Assembly (NCBI GenBank): GCA_026826555.1
Contig: JAKSZT010053764.1
Location: 36,197,907-36,261,906 of the forward strand
Direction of reading: 5' to 3'
Length of the DNA: 64,000 bases
DNA from: Tolypeutes matacus
Taxonomy: Eukaryota; Chordata; Mammalia; Cingulata; Chlamyphoridae
Each line of letters opens with the position of its first letter. The first letter of the stretch is position 1. The translations under genes were made by a program, and so were the position numbers. This document shows positions 34,990-47,454 of this stretch, one piece after another. The notes beneath the pieces are model-generated. The model searched no databases. It was not told the origin of the DNA and saw only the letters and a program-made list of their open reading frames with translations.

Positions 34990-35815
34990 AATAGTCTTGG
35001 AGTCACAACGCCTCCCTGCCATCCCCAGCCATTCTCTTAACAAAAGACATTCCTCTCTTATGCAAGCTTCTCATTTGTCAGAGGAGAGATTTCTCTGTCT
35101 CCTCAGCGGCACACTCCGTATAATTTAAGGTGACTCACTGTACAGAAAAGTTCACCTTCCATTAGCATGTTTTCTTTGGTAAGCACTCTCTTGCAAGTGC
35201 TGTAGTGTAAACATGAGTGCCTACGAATATGAACATTTATTAAATAGCGCTGATGAATATTTCAATACCTCGGGGAGAGCAATTCACAGCTCAATCATTC
35301 AGGCTGTTTTAAGTGCAGCACAGGACAATTCCACTACATCTTCCATTAATATTTAATTGCCCATTTTATTCTGTTTACCTTTTTGGTTAATATATAATTT
35401 AAAGCCCTTCTACTAAAAAGGGGGGTAAAGAGAACAGCTGTTCATCTGCTTTTAACAAATCTCTGGTGAGAGCTTTTACCTCATTTAAAATTCATTGCGA
35501 AGAGTTTTTATTTAATATCAGTAACACAAAACCTCAGGTATTAAAAGTAAAACTTGGAAGCGACTCTCATGCAAAAAGCCAAGCAGTGACTGAGGTTTGA
35601 TTACACATCCATTCCTGAGTGGCAGGCATTGACAGGAAATGTCTGAATCGCCAGCAATGGCTCCGCGTGTCACGTCATCATGAAATGAAATAAGAATAAC
35701 TCGACCTGACACATGCTGACAACATGTTGGAAAGTTGTTATGCACCCTGAAGAAAGTGAGTCTTGTCATTCCAGCAATGCAGATTTTACTGATGGGATAA
35801 AACACATCTCTTCTT
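34990..35815. promoter_or_regulatory. Candidate conserved noncoding element cluster
   Basis: This repeat-free stretch contains many homeodomain and bZIP-like words: 'tccattaatatttaattgccc', 'ggttaatatataattt', 'cgtgtcacgtcatcatgaaatg' (a CRE-like TCACGTCATC near 35,667-35,677), 'gctgacaacatgttgg', and 'gctgatgaatatttcaa'. Its texture is that of developmental enhancers in gene-poor regions. No alignment was available, so conservation is inferred. Confidence 0.35.
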
Positions 35816-36461
35816 GCTAAAGGACAAGGGAGTCAAAGATGTGCGTGGCCTCGAGGAGCTGGGGAATCCCTGACGCACCAACCTCATCAGCCCTCCCTCC
35901 ATGGTTGCCATCAGCTTCTCTCTTTGCTGTGTTCAGATTCCCAGGGCCTATCTCTTGTCATTTTAGCTTTCCTCTCCTCCCAGTTCACTGCAGTTTGTGT
36001 GTCACAAGTCTGTCCCTTAACCCCATCCAGTGTGGGACCCTGACATTTATTGACAGACCTACATGTTATTAGGGGCCTCCCAGGCTGCCCAGGTCAGTGG
36101 ATAAAATCCACTGACATCTGCACCAGAGGGAGTCACCCTATCCCTTCATCCTCAGCCACCTGACGTCCACTGCTTTCTAGGACGATGATCTTCAAATTGC
36201 CATACCTCCTTTTTTTTAACGGCTCAACTTGATCTCTGCAGCTGATTCATTCTTCTCTGTCTACCCTGCTGTAACCCATTTAAATATTCCCAGGGTGCCC
36301 AAGCCAGAAGCAGCAGGACCCTCAAAAACACCATCAGCATTCTTATACTACTTGGGCTCAGGAGTTTCTTCTCCAGGGTAGATTTCCCCTATCTGCTTTT
36401 GCATCACCTCATCTGACTGTTAATAGGGAGCTCTTTATGTAATTCAACTCTTTCTTCTACT
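35816..36461. other. Unique sequence, nothing identified
   Basis: A 77-codon plus frame at 35,839-36,072 shows no domain. No repeat recognised. Confidence 0.4.
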
Positions 36462-36640
36462 CATTCATTTGTTCATTCACAAGTATTTATTAAGCACCTG
36501 AGTCAGGCATTGTTCAATGTAATATGCAGGGTATACAGGGAGGGAGGGAGGGAGGGAGGGAGAGAGAGAGAGAGAGAGAGATATTGAACTTAAGGTTGAG
36601 ATCTTGCCTGCCTTTATAAAACTTATACTACATTTGAGGG
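36462..36640 (-). repeat. L2 3'-end fragment, split by a simple repeat
   Basis: 'tcattcatttgttcattcacaagtatttattaagcacctg' and, after the simple repeat, 'gatcttgcctgcctttataaaacttatacta' are the two halves of an antisense L2 3' end. Confidence 0.7.
36538..36581 (+). repeat. (GGGA)n(GA)n purine microsatellite
   Basis: Six GGG runs separated by single A, then ten AG units. It lies within the L2 fragment. Pure purine on one strand, with a perfect short-loop G-quadruplex pattern. Confidence 0.9.
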
Positions 36641-36642
36641 GG

Positions 36643-36654
36643 GATCACGTGATC
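36643..36654. promoter_or_regulatory. Perfect palindrome with E-box
   Basis: GATCACGTGATC is a 12-base perfect palindrome with a CACGTG core, the binding site type of bHLH-ZIP factors. Function not shown. Confidence 0.25.
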
Positions 36655-36679
36655 TTGAGTTCCACTCCTGGAGAACCTA

Positions 36680-37135
36680 GGCAAGATGGCAGCCTGCTCC
36701 TGCCCTGGAGGCTGTGATGCCCCTCTGGATGTCCCCAGAATATGAAAGAATGTGGATAAAGTAATGATGTGCCAATTCTGAGCCTAGGCCTCAAAAGACC
36801 TGTTTGTTCTTACTCTCTTTTGGACCCTGCAACTGCTTGGGCTAGTTACTGGAGGCTATGAGACCACATGAAGCAGGGATGAGACATCCCTGCCAAGGCT
36901 ATCCTAACTCAGCCAACAGCTGAACCCTAAACATGTGAAGGGTCCACTTGAGATAGTAGAGTGCCTACCGGACACATGGCTGACCACACATGTAGGAATG
37001 AGACTAGCTGAGACCAAAGGAACCACCCTGACAAGAAACCCAGAGGCATAGCTCTCCCTAATACTTATGAGTAATAAAATGCATATCATTTTAGGCCACA
37101 AAGTACAGGGAGGCTTTGGTAAATAGCAATAGTTA
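36680..37135 (+). mobile_element. MLT1-type MaLR LTR, 3' part
   Basis: The order 'gcaagatggcagcctgctcc', 'gatgcccctctggatg', later 'gtaataaaatgcatatcattttaggccacaaagt' and 'tttggtaaatagcaat' follows the 3' half of an MLT1 LTR (polyadenylation signal, then 'taagccactaagttttgg'). Diverged; the 5' part is missing or unrecognisable. Confidence 0.5.
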
Positions 37136-38304
37136 TTTGATGAAGATATTCACTAAGCTTCTGTTATGGTCCAGTTAGGTGAGACAAACTCCCGTGCTCT
37201 CTGCCTCCTTTATCCTGTGGCAGACCCCACTCAACTAGATCCTAAGATTTGAAAGTTTGGACTTTCAAACGATTTTTGGGCCACAACTAGAATCAAATCC
37301 CTTACAAATTGGTCTTAGACCACAGTGAGTTAGAAATGAAAGTAGAACCAAAGGGTGAAGGAAGAGGAAAGATGTGTTTTTCAATTCATTGCCAGAGACA
37401 ATGGATGACGGTTTGGATTGATTTCTATCTCATCAAGAAAGGGCTCACATATCTCTGGGTGTAGTCATTTACCAGCTTGAGTGGAAAAACTGATGCCATG
37501 ATGTAACTGTATACAGCTTAAATTATGGTTGCGGCTCACATTTCCATTCCCTGTCCCCCATTATCCTCTATTAATTCAATCACAGAAGTTAGGTGGGTTG
37601 GTGGGGAGACCTATTAAGTCATCTTGCTCCTCCCCAAGAGCCATATCTGAATTTCTCCCCATGGTATATTTTCAAATGCTTTCTCCAATATAGTTGAAAA
37701 TGGTTTGAGCAATGGTCCACCCTAAAAGCTTTAACTGGAAATATATTCTATAAGCACTTTCCTGGAAGACAAATTGATGCAAAAAAAAAAAAAAAAAAAA
37801 AAAAAAATTGGAGTTTTATTTGACTAAAACCCACACAAGAAAGGAAGTTCAGAGTAATGGTCAAATTTTCTTCCTCCTCTCCCCTTTCTCTGCTATGTGT
37901 TCTGCCACAGAGGTGTCAGTGTGTCTGCTGGGGCCTGAGAGCACATTAGGGTTAGGGTTGGGTCTCACAATGATCCACGGACTACCTCAATTTCATGGAT
38001 GATCTGAATTTCTTAGATTTGGCCAAATCCTCAAAACCTTATCAGGGTCAGCAAATATAGGTGATTTGTAAGAAGGGTAGTTTGATACAGAGGGAATCAC
38101 ATTTCATTTTACCATAGCTGAGCCCATACAAGCATCTTATAGTTTGCATTTTTGGTCTCAGGAGTCTCAAGTCCTGCATTCCGGTTCTGGTGTCATTGCT
38201 TTGACTTTAAATAAGATATCCTTATTCTAAAAATATCAGAGTGGGATAAGAGAATCAAGTCTGAAGTAATTTCTGAGCTGGGGAGGATTTTCATGGGTTT
38301 CTGC
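37136..38304. other. Unique sequence with a 26-base A-run
   Basis: An A-run at about 37,781-37,806 interrupts otherwise ordinary sequence. No tRNA- or 7SL-like body precedes it, so I cannot call a SINE. A two-unit ttaggg stretch at 37,946-37,957 is too short to matter. Confidence 0.4.
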
Positions 38305-38500
38305 AGCAGCTGACATTTATTCTGGGATTAGGAAGACCCAGGTGTGAATCCCATCTTTCCCACATATGGGTGACATGACCTTGGTCAAGGTTACATAAAT
38401 GTTTCTCATTTTTAAAATAAGGAGAATAAGATTTAGCCCAATGATTACTATTAGAATCAATTGAGATAATGCATGTTAAATGAGATAGACCAATATTTCC
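38305..38500 (+). repeat. MIR-type SINE
   Basis: Follows MIR well: 'ctgggattaggaagacccaggtgtgaatccc', 'ggtgacatgaccttggtcaaggttacataaatgtttctc', 'aaaataaggagaataag', 'attgagataatgcatgttaaa'. Confidence 0.75.
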
Positions 38501-38694
38501 CAAAGTGTGTTCTGCCAGGTGTTAATAAGTGTTATATTTTAAAAAGGTTCTGTGATCAAATAATTGTGGGAAAGTGTTAAGTGAAATTAAACAGATTTCT
38601 GTACTGTAGGACTTCTCAGGGTTTTGTTCTAAGTAAAGCTGCTTTTATTCTCAGATAAAATGATTGCCTATAAACATACCCTAAGGTGTCTACA

Positions 38695-39030
38695 TAATCA
38701 CTAAGAAAACTAATACGTGAATTCATCAAGGCTACAGGATACAAAATCAATATACAAAACTCAATAGTATTTTATATATTTAACTTCTATAACTTCTATA
38801 ACTTAGTTTCTTAACATATCAAAAACATGAAATACTTAGGGATAACAATGCAATATGTACAATATCGGTACAATGAAAATTGCAAACATTGCTGAGATAA
38901 ATTAAAGAATACCTAATTAAATGGAAAGATATACCACACTCATGGATTGAAGACTGATAGTTTTAAGATCTCAGTTCTTCCCAAATAGATCTATAGATTC
39001 AAAGTAATCCCAAATTCTAGTAGGCTTTTT
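38695..39030 (+). mobile_element. L1 ORF2 fragment, plus strand
   Basis: 'caaggctacaggatacaaaatcaatatacaaaa', 'gaaatacttagggataac' and 'gattcaaagtaatcccaa' are the region just downstream of the L1 reverse-transcriptase core. No open frame. Confidence 0.75.
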
Positions 39031-39169
39031 TTTTTTTTTTGTCACAGAGTTGGTCAGTAAAAGCAACAGGGTTTAGATATCCTATAGCTATATATGGACA
39101 TATTTACTAGGTCTCTGAAGACAATTAAGTAAATCTTTGTCCAATATTTGCCTGGCTTCAGTTTTTCAT

Positions 39170-42100
39170 TTCTAAAATAATTAGAGCTATTTTAGGTTTT
39201 CACAAAAATCAGGCAGGAAATACAGAGTTCCCATCTATCACCCTACCCACCCAGTTTTCCCTATTATTAATATTTTGCATTAGTGTGGTACTTTGATACA
39301 ACTGACGAAATCATAGTATTATAATTAAATTATACTATTAATTATAGTCTATAGTTTACATCTGGGTTAACACTTTGTGTTGTACAGTTCTATTTTTTTA
39401 AATTGTTTTTATTCTGATAACATATGTAGAACCTAAAATTTCCCATTTAACTACTTTCAAATATACAGTTCAGTGGTAATTACATTCACAACATTGTGCT
39501 ACCATCACTACCATCTATTACCAAAACTTTGACACCACCACAAACAGACACTACCAATCAAGCATTAGCTCCCCATTCCCCACCCCTACCCTGGAACCTG
39601 GTAACCTATATTCTGTTTTCTGATTCAATGAAATGGAAAATTCTAGTTATTTAATATAAGTGATAGCACACAACATTTGTTCTTTTCTGTCTAGCTTGTT
39701 TCACTCTCAACATGATGTCTTCCAAGGTTTATCCATGTTGTTGCATATATCAGAAATGTATTGCTTTTTACAGAGGAATAATATGCCATTTGTTTATCCA
39801 TTCATCAGTTGATGGACATTTCAGTTGCCTCCACCTTTTGGCAATTGTGAATAATGCCCCTGTGAATATCAGTGTGTAATTGTCTGTTTGAGACCCTGAT
39901 TTCAATTCTTTTGGGTATATAACTAGAAGTGGGATTCCATGTCTTATGGTAATTCTATACTTCACTTTCTGAAGAACCACCAAACCATTTTCCACAGTGG
40001 CTGCACCATTTTACCTTCCCACCAACAATGTATGAATGTTCCTATTTTTCTACATTCTCTCCAAGATTTGTTATTTCCCATTAAAAAAAAATAATAACAG
40101 CCACTCTCTTGGGTATGGAATGTTATCTCATTTAGTTTTGCTTTGCATTTTCCTAATGGCTAGGGATGTTGAAATTATTTTTATGCACTTATTGGCCACT
40201 TGTATATCTTCTTTGAAGAAATGTTCAAGTCTTTTGCCCATTTTTAATTGTGTTATTTGTCTTTCTATTGTTTAGTTGTAGGTGTTCTTCATATATTCTG
40301 GATATTAAACCTTATCAGATGTATGGTTTCTAAATATTTTCTCCCACTTTGTAGGTTGTCTTTTTACTTTCATGATGAAGTCCTTTGATGCATGAAAAAT
40401 TTAAATTTTGATGAAATCCCATTTATCTATTTTTTTTTTTTTTTTGATGCTGGAGTTTTAGTGTAAAGTCTAAGAAACCAAGCCTAACACAAGGGTCCTG
40501 AAGATGCTTCCCTATGTTTTTTTCTAGGTGTTTTATGGTTTTGGTTTTATATTTAGGCCTTTTATCCGTTTTTTAAATTTGTTGTGAGGTAGGGGTTCAC
40601 CTTCATTCTTTTGCATGTAGATATTTAGTTTTCCCAGCACCATTTGTTGAAGAGACTGTTCTTTCCCCTTTGAGAGGACTTGGCACCTTGTCAAAGATCA
40701 ATTGGTTAATGGTGTGAGCATTTATTTTTGAACCCTCAATTCTATTCCATTGGTTTATATGTCTGTCCTTTTGCCAGTACCAGGCTGTTGTGATTACTGT
40801 ATTGTCCAACCTCATTCTTCTTTTTCGAGATGTTTTTGGCTATTTGGAACCCCTTACCCCATCTACTGTCCACTGCCCTTTCCTTTCAGTCTAAAGAATT
40901 CTCTTTAGTATTGCTTATACAGCAGATCTAATGGTGAGGAACCCCCTCAGTTTTTGTTGATTTGGGAATGTCTTAATCTCTCCCTTATATTGAAAGGCAG
41001 TCTCACTAGATATTAAATTCCTTGTTATTTTCTTTCAGCACTTTAAATATTTCATACCACTACCTTCTTTCCTCCATGGTTTCTGGTGAGATATCAGCAC
41101 TTAATCTTATTGTGACTACTTTGTACATAACACATCACTTTTCTCTTTCAGCTTTCAGAACTCTCCTCTTACCCTTGGCATTTGACAGTTTGACTACTTT
41201 GTGTCTGGGGGTGGTTCTCTTCAAGTTTATCCTGTTTGTGATTCATAGGAAATCATGAATGTGTATATTCATTTATTTCATCAAATTTGGGTAGTTTTCT
41301 GCCCTTACTTCTTTGAATATTCCTTCTGCCACTTTGTCTCTTCCTTCTCCTTCTGGATTCCCATAATGCATATATGGTACATTCGATGGTATCCCAGAAG
41401 TGTCTTAGGCTTTGTTCACTTTTTTCATTCTTTTTTCTTTTTGCTACTCAGCCTGGATCATTTCAATTGTTATAGCTTGAAGTTCACTGATTCTTGCTTT
41501 TGTCAGCTTCAATCTGTTTTTGAAACCCTCTAGGGAATTTTTTAAAAAATTTCAGTTATTGTGATCTTCAGCTCTAGTATTTCTGTTTGGTTCCTTTTCA
41601 TAATTTCTTTCTTTATCAAGATTCTTATTTTGTTCATTTATCATTTTCCTGTTATCTTTTAGTTTTTCTCTATTTTCCTTTAGCACTTTGAGCATATTGA
41701 AGATCATTTTTTAAGTCTTTGGTATATATAAAATCTGATATTATTCATTGATTATTTCTGAAGGTTTATCTTGTTCCTTTATATGGACCAACATTTCCCC
41801 TTTCTTTGTCTTGTAATTTTTTTGCTGCACACTCTATATTTTAATATTTTAATTTGTTAACTCTGGAATTTAGTCCCTGAGCTCTCTGATCCTTAAGTAT
41901 TTATCCATCTAGTGATATGACAGAGATTTCTTTGAGTGCCAGTAGCTAACCAATGCAAAAACAATCTTTCACAGTCTCTGCAAATTGGCTGCATTGGCTG
42001 GTGCTCTATTTCAGAGTTTAGCACTCCTATCAAGAATATCATCCCAAGTTAAAAGCATGAGCCCTCTTTGTCTTTTCTGAGCATTCATTTTATCCTAGAC

Positions 42101-42665
42101 ATGTATTCACTCACAGCCTTAGGAATTCTCCCATTACAGGGATGAGAATGCCCCCTCTAATCCCTATGAAATAGAACATCCCCCTCACAGGTGCTATTTT
42201 ATTGTATGTCTTGAAATCATCAATTCTTTCCACCAGATTGCTTTGATTTTATTGTCTCTTCTACTGCGTTAGCTGTCTGCAAGTTGCATCTACATGCATG
42301 GCAAGTTCTGGAATGGCAAGCCAGAGATGAATGTCCTGGTTCAGACTTTCTGGCTGCCACTGAATAGACTGGCACCAACACAGAGGCACCCCACTATGCA
42401 TATATATGTTTCTCTGCTATCTGTACAAAGGGCCAGGGACCTGCATAATGCCAGGGAGGGGGTGAAAGAGGTCAGCAAGGATTTTATTAGCTTATCCTAC
42501 CAATGTTAAGCTGAGTTTTCTTGCTTTGGTTCTCACTCTGTTACTGCAACCTTTTACCTGCTTTCTGGACCTCTAAGGAAGATGGCTCCACTAGTTATAG
42601 TTAGTTGTTCAAAGATTCTGTTGGAAAAATAGAACTCTGGAACATCTTACATCACCATCTTAGTT
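39170..42665 (-). mobile_element. HAL1-like (half-L1) element, minus strand
   Basis: Antisense, from the 3' end: a 3' UTR (39,180-39,770), the C-terminal part of ORF2 (about 39,770-40,850: 'tttatccattcatcagttgatggac', 'tttgttgaagagactg', 'ttggtttatatgtctgtcc'), then directly the C-terminal end of an ORF1-type region ('tcataccactaccttc', 'cagcacttaatcttattg', 'ggcatttgacagtttgac') and its coiled-coil part to about 41,900, then a 5' region. The endonuclease and most of the RT are missing, with no scar of another insertion. That is the structure of HAL1, an L1 derivative that keeps ORF1 and must borrow L1 enzymes. A simple deletion in an old L1 would look the same. All frames are broken. Confidence 0.6.
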
Positions 42666-43319
42666 GACTGGAAGTATTAGAATTGTTACTATACTAGTAG
42701 GCAGAGTGAATCTTTAAGAGGAGAATAGAGTCAAACATTTTCTAGTAGAACAGGTATTGTGCAGAAAATAGTAACTGTCTAGAAATATTAATTTCTTTTT
42801 CCATTCTCATCATCATAGGCTAGTCCCAGTGGTTCAGTATTATCTGAGATGGAAGAGCTGTTTTCTGATCCCCTGCACTCCTTTCTCCAAAGTTCCCATA
42901 TCTAATGCCCTGATGACTGAATCAAGCCTGGTTGTCCCTTCAGATGAATGCAATGAAGCCTGGAATGTTATCTCAAGTCCAAATAAGTAGGGCCTGTGTC
43001 CACCTGACATCTTTGTCCCCATCTCTCTCTATTTGCTCTTGAAGACACCACTGCATATCTCTGATACAATTGCTTTTATGCAGGGTGGGTAATGTTGACT
43101 GCATCAATACCTACTATTTCAACTATACAAATATGAGATAGGATAGCCACATGTTTATTAATATGTTCATCTATTTTCTAATTTACAACCATAATTTTTT
43201 AAAAATAACATTGATTTTGGTTGTTAGTAACAAAAAGTGTAGAAGGGAAAACAAAAATTTCCCATCATCTCTTTGTTCAAGTAGTGCTTGTTAGCATTAA
43301 GAAATTCCCATGAGGAGAA
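42666..43319. other. Unique sequence, nothing identified
   Basis: A 60-codon minus frame at 42,840-43,022 shows no domain. Confidence 0.4.
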
Positions 43320-43525
43320 AATTCAAATAGTACAGAAAGATAGAAAATAAAAAGTAAAAGCTTACCCTCTCCACATTGGAGTTGACTTTCCAAAAGCAAT
43401 CAACTCTTGTGTATCTCTATAGGTAAAGTCATTACACATATAATAGCAATATATATAAGTGTATGTACATATGCATGTTTATATGTACAAAACACATATT
43501 CATTTACTTACACAAAATAATTTAT

Positions 43526-43562
<37 letters not shown>

Positions 43563-44300
43563 AATATCTATCCATCATCTATCTAATTTGCCCTTTTAAT
43601 GAGTAAATATGGCATCTCATGCTTATTAAAATTTACATTTTGAGTTTGGAGTAAGGCTTAGCCTCTTTTCATATGATTATTGCTCATTCATATATATTTT
43701 CTTCTTCTACCCATCCTTTGCCCATTTTTCTGCTCAGGTACTCTTTTTTGGATTATTGATTTGCATAACCTCTTTGTAAATTAAGAAAATTACTTTCATA
43801 TTTCAGATATTTAAATTTAAGAAAAATATTGTATATATCTTATGTCTTACATAATTTTTTTCCATTTTGCCATTTTATGTTGTTTATTTTTTGGTCATAT
43901 AGAAATTTTCCATTTTTATATTGCTAAATTTATCATTTTTCTTTAATATGCTCTTAACCATGTGTCCTGGTCTGGATGGCCTTCTCTATTCTAAGAATAC
44001 AATACTTTTATTTGCACTTTTATTGAGAAATTTTAAGGAATCATTTTCTTCACATTGAAATCTTTGATAAATCTTGAATTTGTTTTAGTATAAAGAATAA
44101 AAGAGGAATTATTTTTTCAAACAGCTATCCAAATGTTTCAACCTCATTTATAGATAATCCTGCTTTTCTTCATTGATTAAAAATACCACATTATTATTAA
44201 TTTCCCAATGGTTCTATATTTGAATTCTCTTTTCAATTACCTCCTATGCTCCAATTCATCACAGTTCTTATCATCATTTTCCTGGATTTGGTTTTTCAGA
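43320..44300 (-). mobile_element. Old L1M fragment, ORF2 C-terminal and 3' region
   Basis: Antisense text includes 'cctttgcccatttttctgctcagg', 'ttttttggattattgatttgcataa', 'tagaaattttccatttttatattg' and 'caacctcatttatagataatcctgc'. AT-rich and heavily diverged. Confidence 0.55.
43523..43586 (+). repeat. (TATC)n microsatellite
   Basis: About seven uninterrupted tatc units followed by imperfect units (tatctatccatcatctatc). A likely length-polymorphic tetranucleotide, embedded in the L1M fragment. Confidence 0.9.
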
Positions 44301-44439
44301 AATGCAATAAATATTTTAATAGAATAAGCTATTTTATATATTTATATATTTATTGTAAGATTAAAAATTTAAGCCTAAGAATTTATTCAAATGTTTAGGC
44401 ATAATTATTGAATTAGGACATTTTGTATTTGTGTTTGTA

Positions 44440-44467
44440 TGTGTGTGTGTGTGAAAGAGAGAGAGAG
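44440..44467 (+). repeat. (TG)n(GA)n short compound repeat
   Basis: A run of tg followed by ga units, with a further gagtgg tail. Confidence 0.75.
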
Positions 44468-46024
44468 TGGAAGAGAGGGAGTGAGAATGGACATTACCAT
44501 TTCATTGTTGGTAAAATGACTCCTTAAAAGGTGATAAATCAGAAAAAAATTAAATAAATTAAACGGAAGCTTCAGAACTATGGGGTAGAGCCAGGGGTAT
44601 CCTCCTTGTCGTTGGTTAGTTGCAATTATGTTTCTATGTTTTTACTATTTTCAGATGGGAACTCAGGAGTGGATTCCAATCCAATAGCTCATTTCATATA
44701 TCAAAAGGCACCCTGCTTACATTACATCTTTTCTAAAAGTTCTCCTTTTACCAAAATTAAACTACCTATTAAGCTTTATCTTCCTTGAAGCAGAGGATAA
44801 TTCCATGCAGGTATTATAGCCAGCATCTAAACCCCTTGCTTTTTATGAAAATAACACAAAATCCAAAATAAGTCTCTTAAAAACCTTTGCTTTCTTTCCC
44901 ATTTCCCTCTGATGCTTCTTGTCTGGGTTTATAAGATGAAAGATACTCTGTCTTTATCAGCAGTGCCACTATTATCTACCCACTTCCGAATTCTCTTGCT
45001 TTCAGTGGAAAAAATCTTATCCCCAAATGGGACAAATCTCTCTCTTTTGTATTTGTAAAGACATCTGCAAGTAATTGTTTAGTGTCTTTGCTATTTCCTT
45101 TTCCATTCTCTCTAATTCCCCCTGTTATTATTGTAAAGGCACACAATTTTTTCCTTGATGTTTCTTTGCTTAAATATACATAGTGCTTGCAAAACATTTT
45201 TTTAAATTCATGGTTATAATGTTCTGCTTTTTCTAGTGCTTTCTGTTTAATTGTCATCATTTAACTTTTGATTGCTTGTTTGCATTTTCCCCTTTATAAC
45301 CCAAACTTTTTTCTGTTACCCAGCTGACTGATGTTATTTTATTTTACTTTTATCTTTCACAATATGGATATTCTGATACCCAGAAGAAAGGAACATATCA
45401 CCTTTTCTATTTTATCTTAACTTTAACAGGTAAATCCCCTTTTGGCCCCAAGAAGCCTCCTTCTAAATTACCAGCAAAAGCACACGTTTCAAGGCACTTA
45501 GGTAGCTCCGTTTCCTTTCCCTTCATCCCTGCTAGCATGAGTATGCTGGCTGCCTGACAGGCGTCTTCAGCAAGACCAGCCTTACCACATTCTCTGATAC
45601 TTCCAACTGGGGCGTCACTCTGGCTTGCTTTGTTTTGGGGGTGCTTGCTTGGAACAAGATTCTCCCAGGATCTCTGTAACTCTGCGGCTAAGTAGTTTGC
45701 AAACATAGTGCCTTGTTAAAAGCACTAGAGGTTCTTACCAGGTTGAATCATCCAGTTTTGGTTCAAGCTGGGCTGGGGAAGCACTATGCAGTCTTAGTGT
45801 CTCAGTTCTCAACTTCCTTAGTGCCTCTTCACTTTCCAGTGCTTCCCTTGTGGATAAAGAAGTGGAAGTCACATAGAAGAAGAGATCTAGAGACCTCCCA
45901 ATAAGTGAGACTCGATGTTCTAGCAACACGGTTCTGCATGTAGCCTCCCACTGAGCCATGCTGTTGCCCATGCTGTTGATGGTGTGACTCCTTCCTTAAC
46001 ATTTCACCTGACTCCTACTCTCTC
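44468..46024. other. Unique sequence, nothing identified
   Basis: Frames at 44,976-45,260 (-), 45,407-45,706 (-, 99 codons) and 45,735-45,971 (-) show no domain. The 45,407-45,706 frame has the most protein-like composition here, but no splice context was found. Left uncalled. Confidence 0.4.
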
Positions 46025-46420
46025 CTTATTTTAAAAGTTTTCATTTTTATCAGATGTACATGTACTCAGTCCAAAAGTTCAGCTACTTCTACAAGGTATG
46101 TTAAGGCCATTAACAATCTCCAGTCCCCCTTTTCCAGTTCCCTTTACCTACAAGCAATCACTTTCGGCTTTTTTACCTTATTCTTTTGGTATTTACATTT
46201 TTGGCATTATCTTTTGACTTCCCAGTGTGGGAGGTAAACATTTGGTTTAATGCCTTCCATTCTCTATCTTTCCAATATGGTAAGATTATAGTTTTGATTA
46301 GATACATATTTAGTGTTTACATTTTTATTACCAGGTACATCATTCAGAATGGAATAATCAGTAAACTTTAATCACTTTTCCTTAACTGTGCAAATTGTTT
46401 TCTCCTGGATATAATAAGTT
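46025..46420 (-). mobile_element. Possible L1M 3'-UTR fragment
   Basis: The order 'agtccaaaagttcagctac', 'ctccagtcccccttttccagttccc' and 'acaagcaatcacttt' resembles antisense L1M 3' UTR. Weak. Confidence 0.35.
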
Positions 46421-47454
46421 CCCTTTTCTTGTTTGCTTATTTTTCTCTATACTTTAAATAGGCCAACCTTGAACAACTGCCATTTACCTAAATCTTCTCT
46501 CAATACCTTCATTTGCATACGTTATTCTAACAATTTCATCTTCTTACAGGATCACTCTTAGAACATTCTTACCTGCTTCTGTCTGCACAGGTTGCCCTCC
46601 ACACCTCATCCACAGCTGTCCCTCTAGCATCCCCATTTGCCACCAACCCTGGGTTCCCTTAGCCTCTCATTTATACTGGATCTACTGTTTTTACTTAATG
46701 GCTGTGTCATCCTCTATTATCCAGAGGATATTAAATATGTATAGAATTTCTTCTCCTTGCAGAGTGTCTGTTTCCAAGTTCCTTTTCTCTGTTTTCCTAA
46801 GATATTTGATAATACTTGGATTTCTGCTCATTAGGACAGTAAGACTTGTCAGAAGCTCTGAGCATGTGAGTGGGACCAATTGGTGGTCTCATCATTGTAG
46901 GGTAATGTGGCTAATTTTATACTGAAGAACTCCTAATTTCAGTGTCATTTTGTTTTTTCTCACTGGCTGAGAAGTTTCTCCATAAAAAACTATTATGTCC
47001 TGACTGAAGGGTGAAGTTCCAACAATGAACATTTGAGAGATGAGTGGGTAAGCAAGCTGGAGAGCTTGGCATTCAATATGCATGTGTTCAATTTGATTTG
47101 CAGTAAAGCACATCTTCTCTTAAGTGTGCTGGTTTCCCAGTCCAGAGACCTTCTAGTTTATCTTCTCCAGAAAAGGAATTTTCAGTCTTCTGCCAAGGTA
47201 GGATGGTATGGAATGGGGATGAGGTGGGGCTGATGAGACAACTACTTCAACAGCTTTCAACCAGTTCTACTCATATTGGCCCACACCCATCCCCACTCCC
47301 AGAAGTACTTTATGTAGCCAATTACTAGATCTAGTGAGAATCTTGGCTTTCTCCATTGATGGCTTAGGATTGGTCTTTTGTTTTAGGTCTTTTCAGTTAC
47401 CACTTAGCCAACTGTTTTCTAGCCTCCAAATTTTGCTATTCTCTCCTTTTTCTT
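46421..47454. other. Unique sequence, nothing identified
   Basis: No repeat or coding exon recognised. Several overlapping frames of 60-75 codons on both strands. Confidence 0.4.

Noticed and set aside
37781..37806. Long A-run as a SINE or processed pseudogene tail
   Set aside because: No recognisable SINE or coding body precedes it and no flanking duplication was seen.
37946..37962. Telomere-like ttagggttagggttggg
   Set aside because: Only two exact units; common by chance and not an interstitial telomere array.
45407..45706. 99-codon minus frame with protein-like composition
   Set aside because: No domain recognised, no splice sites at its ends, no neighbouring exon.
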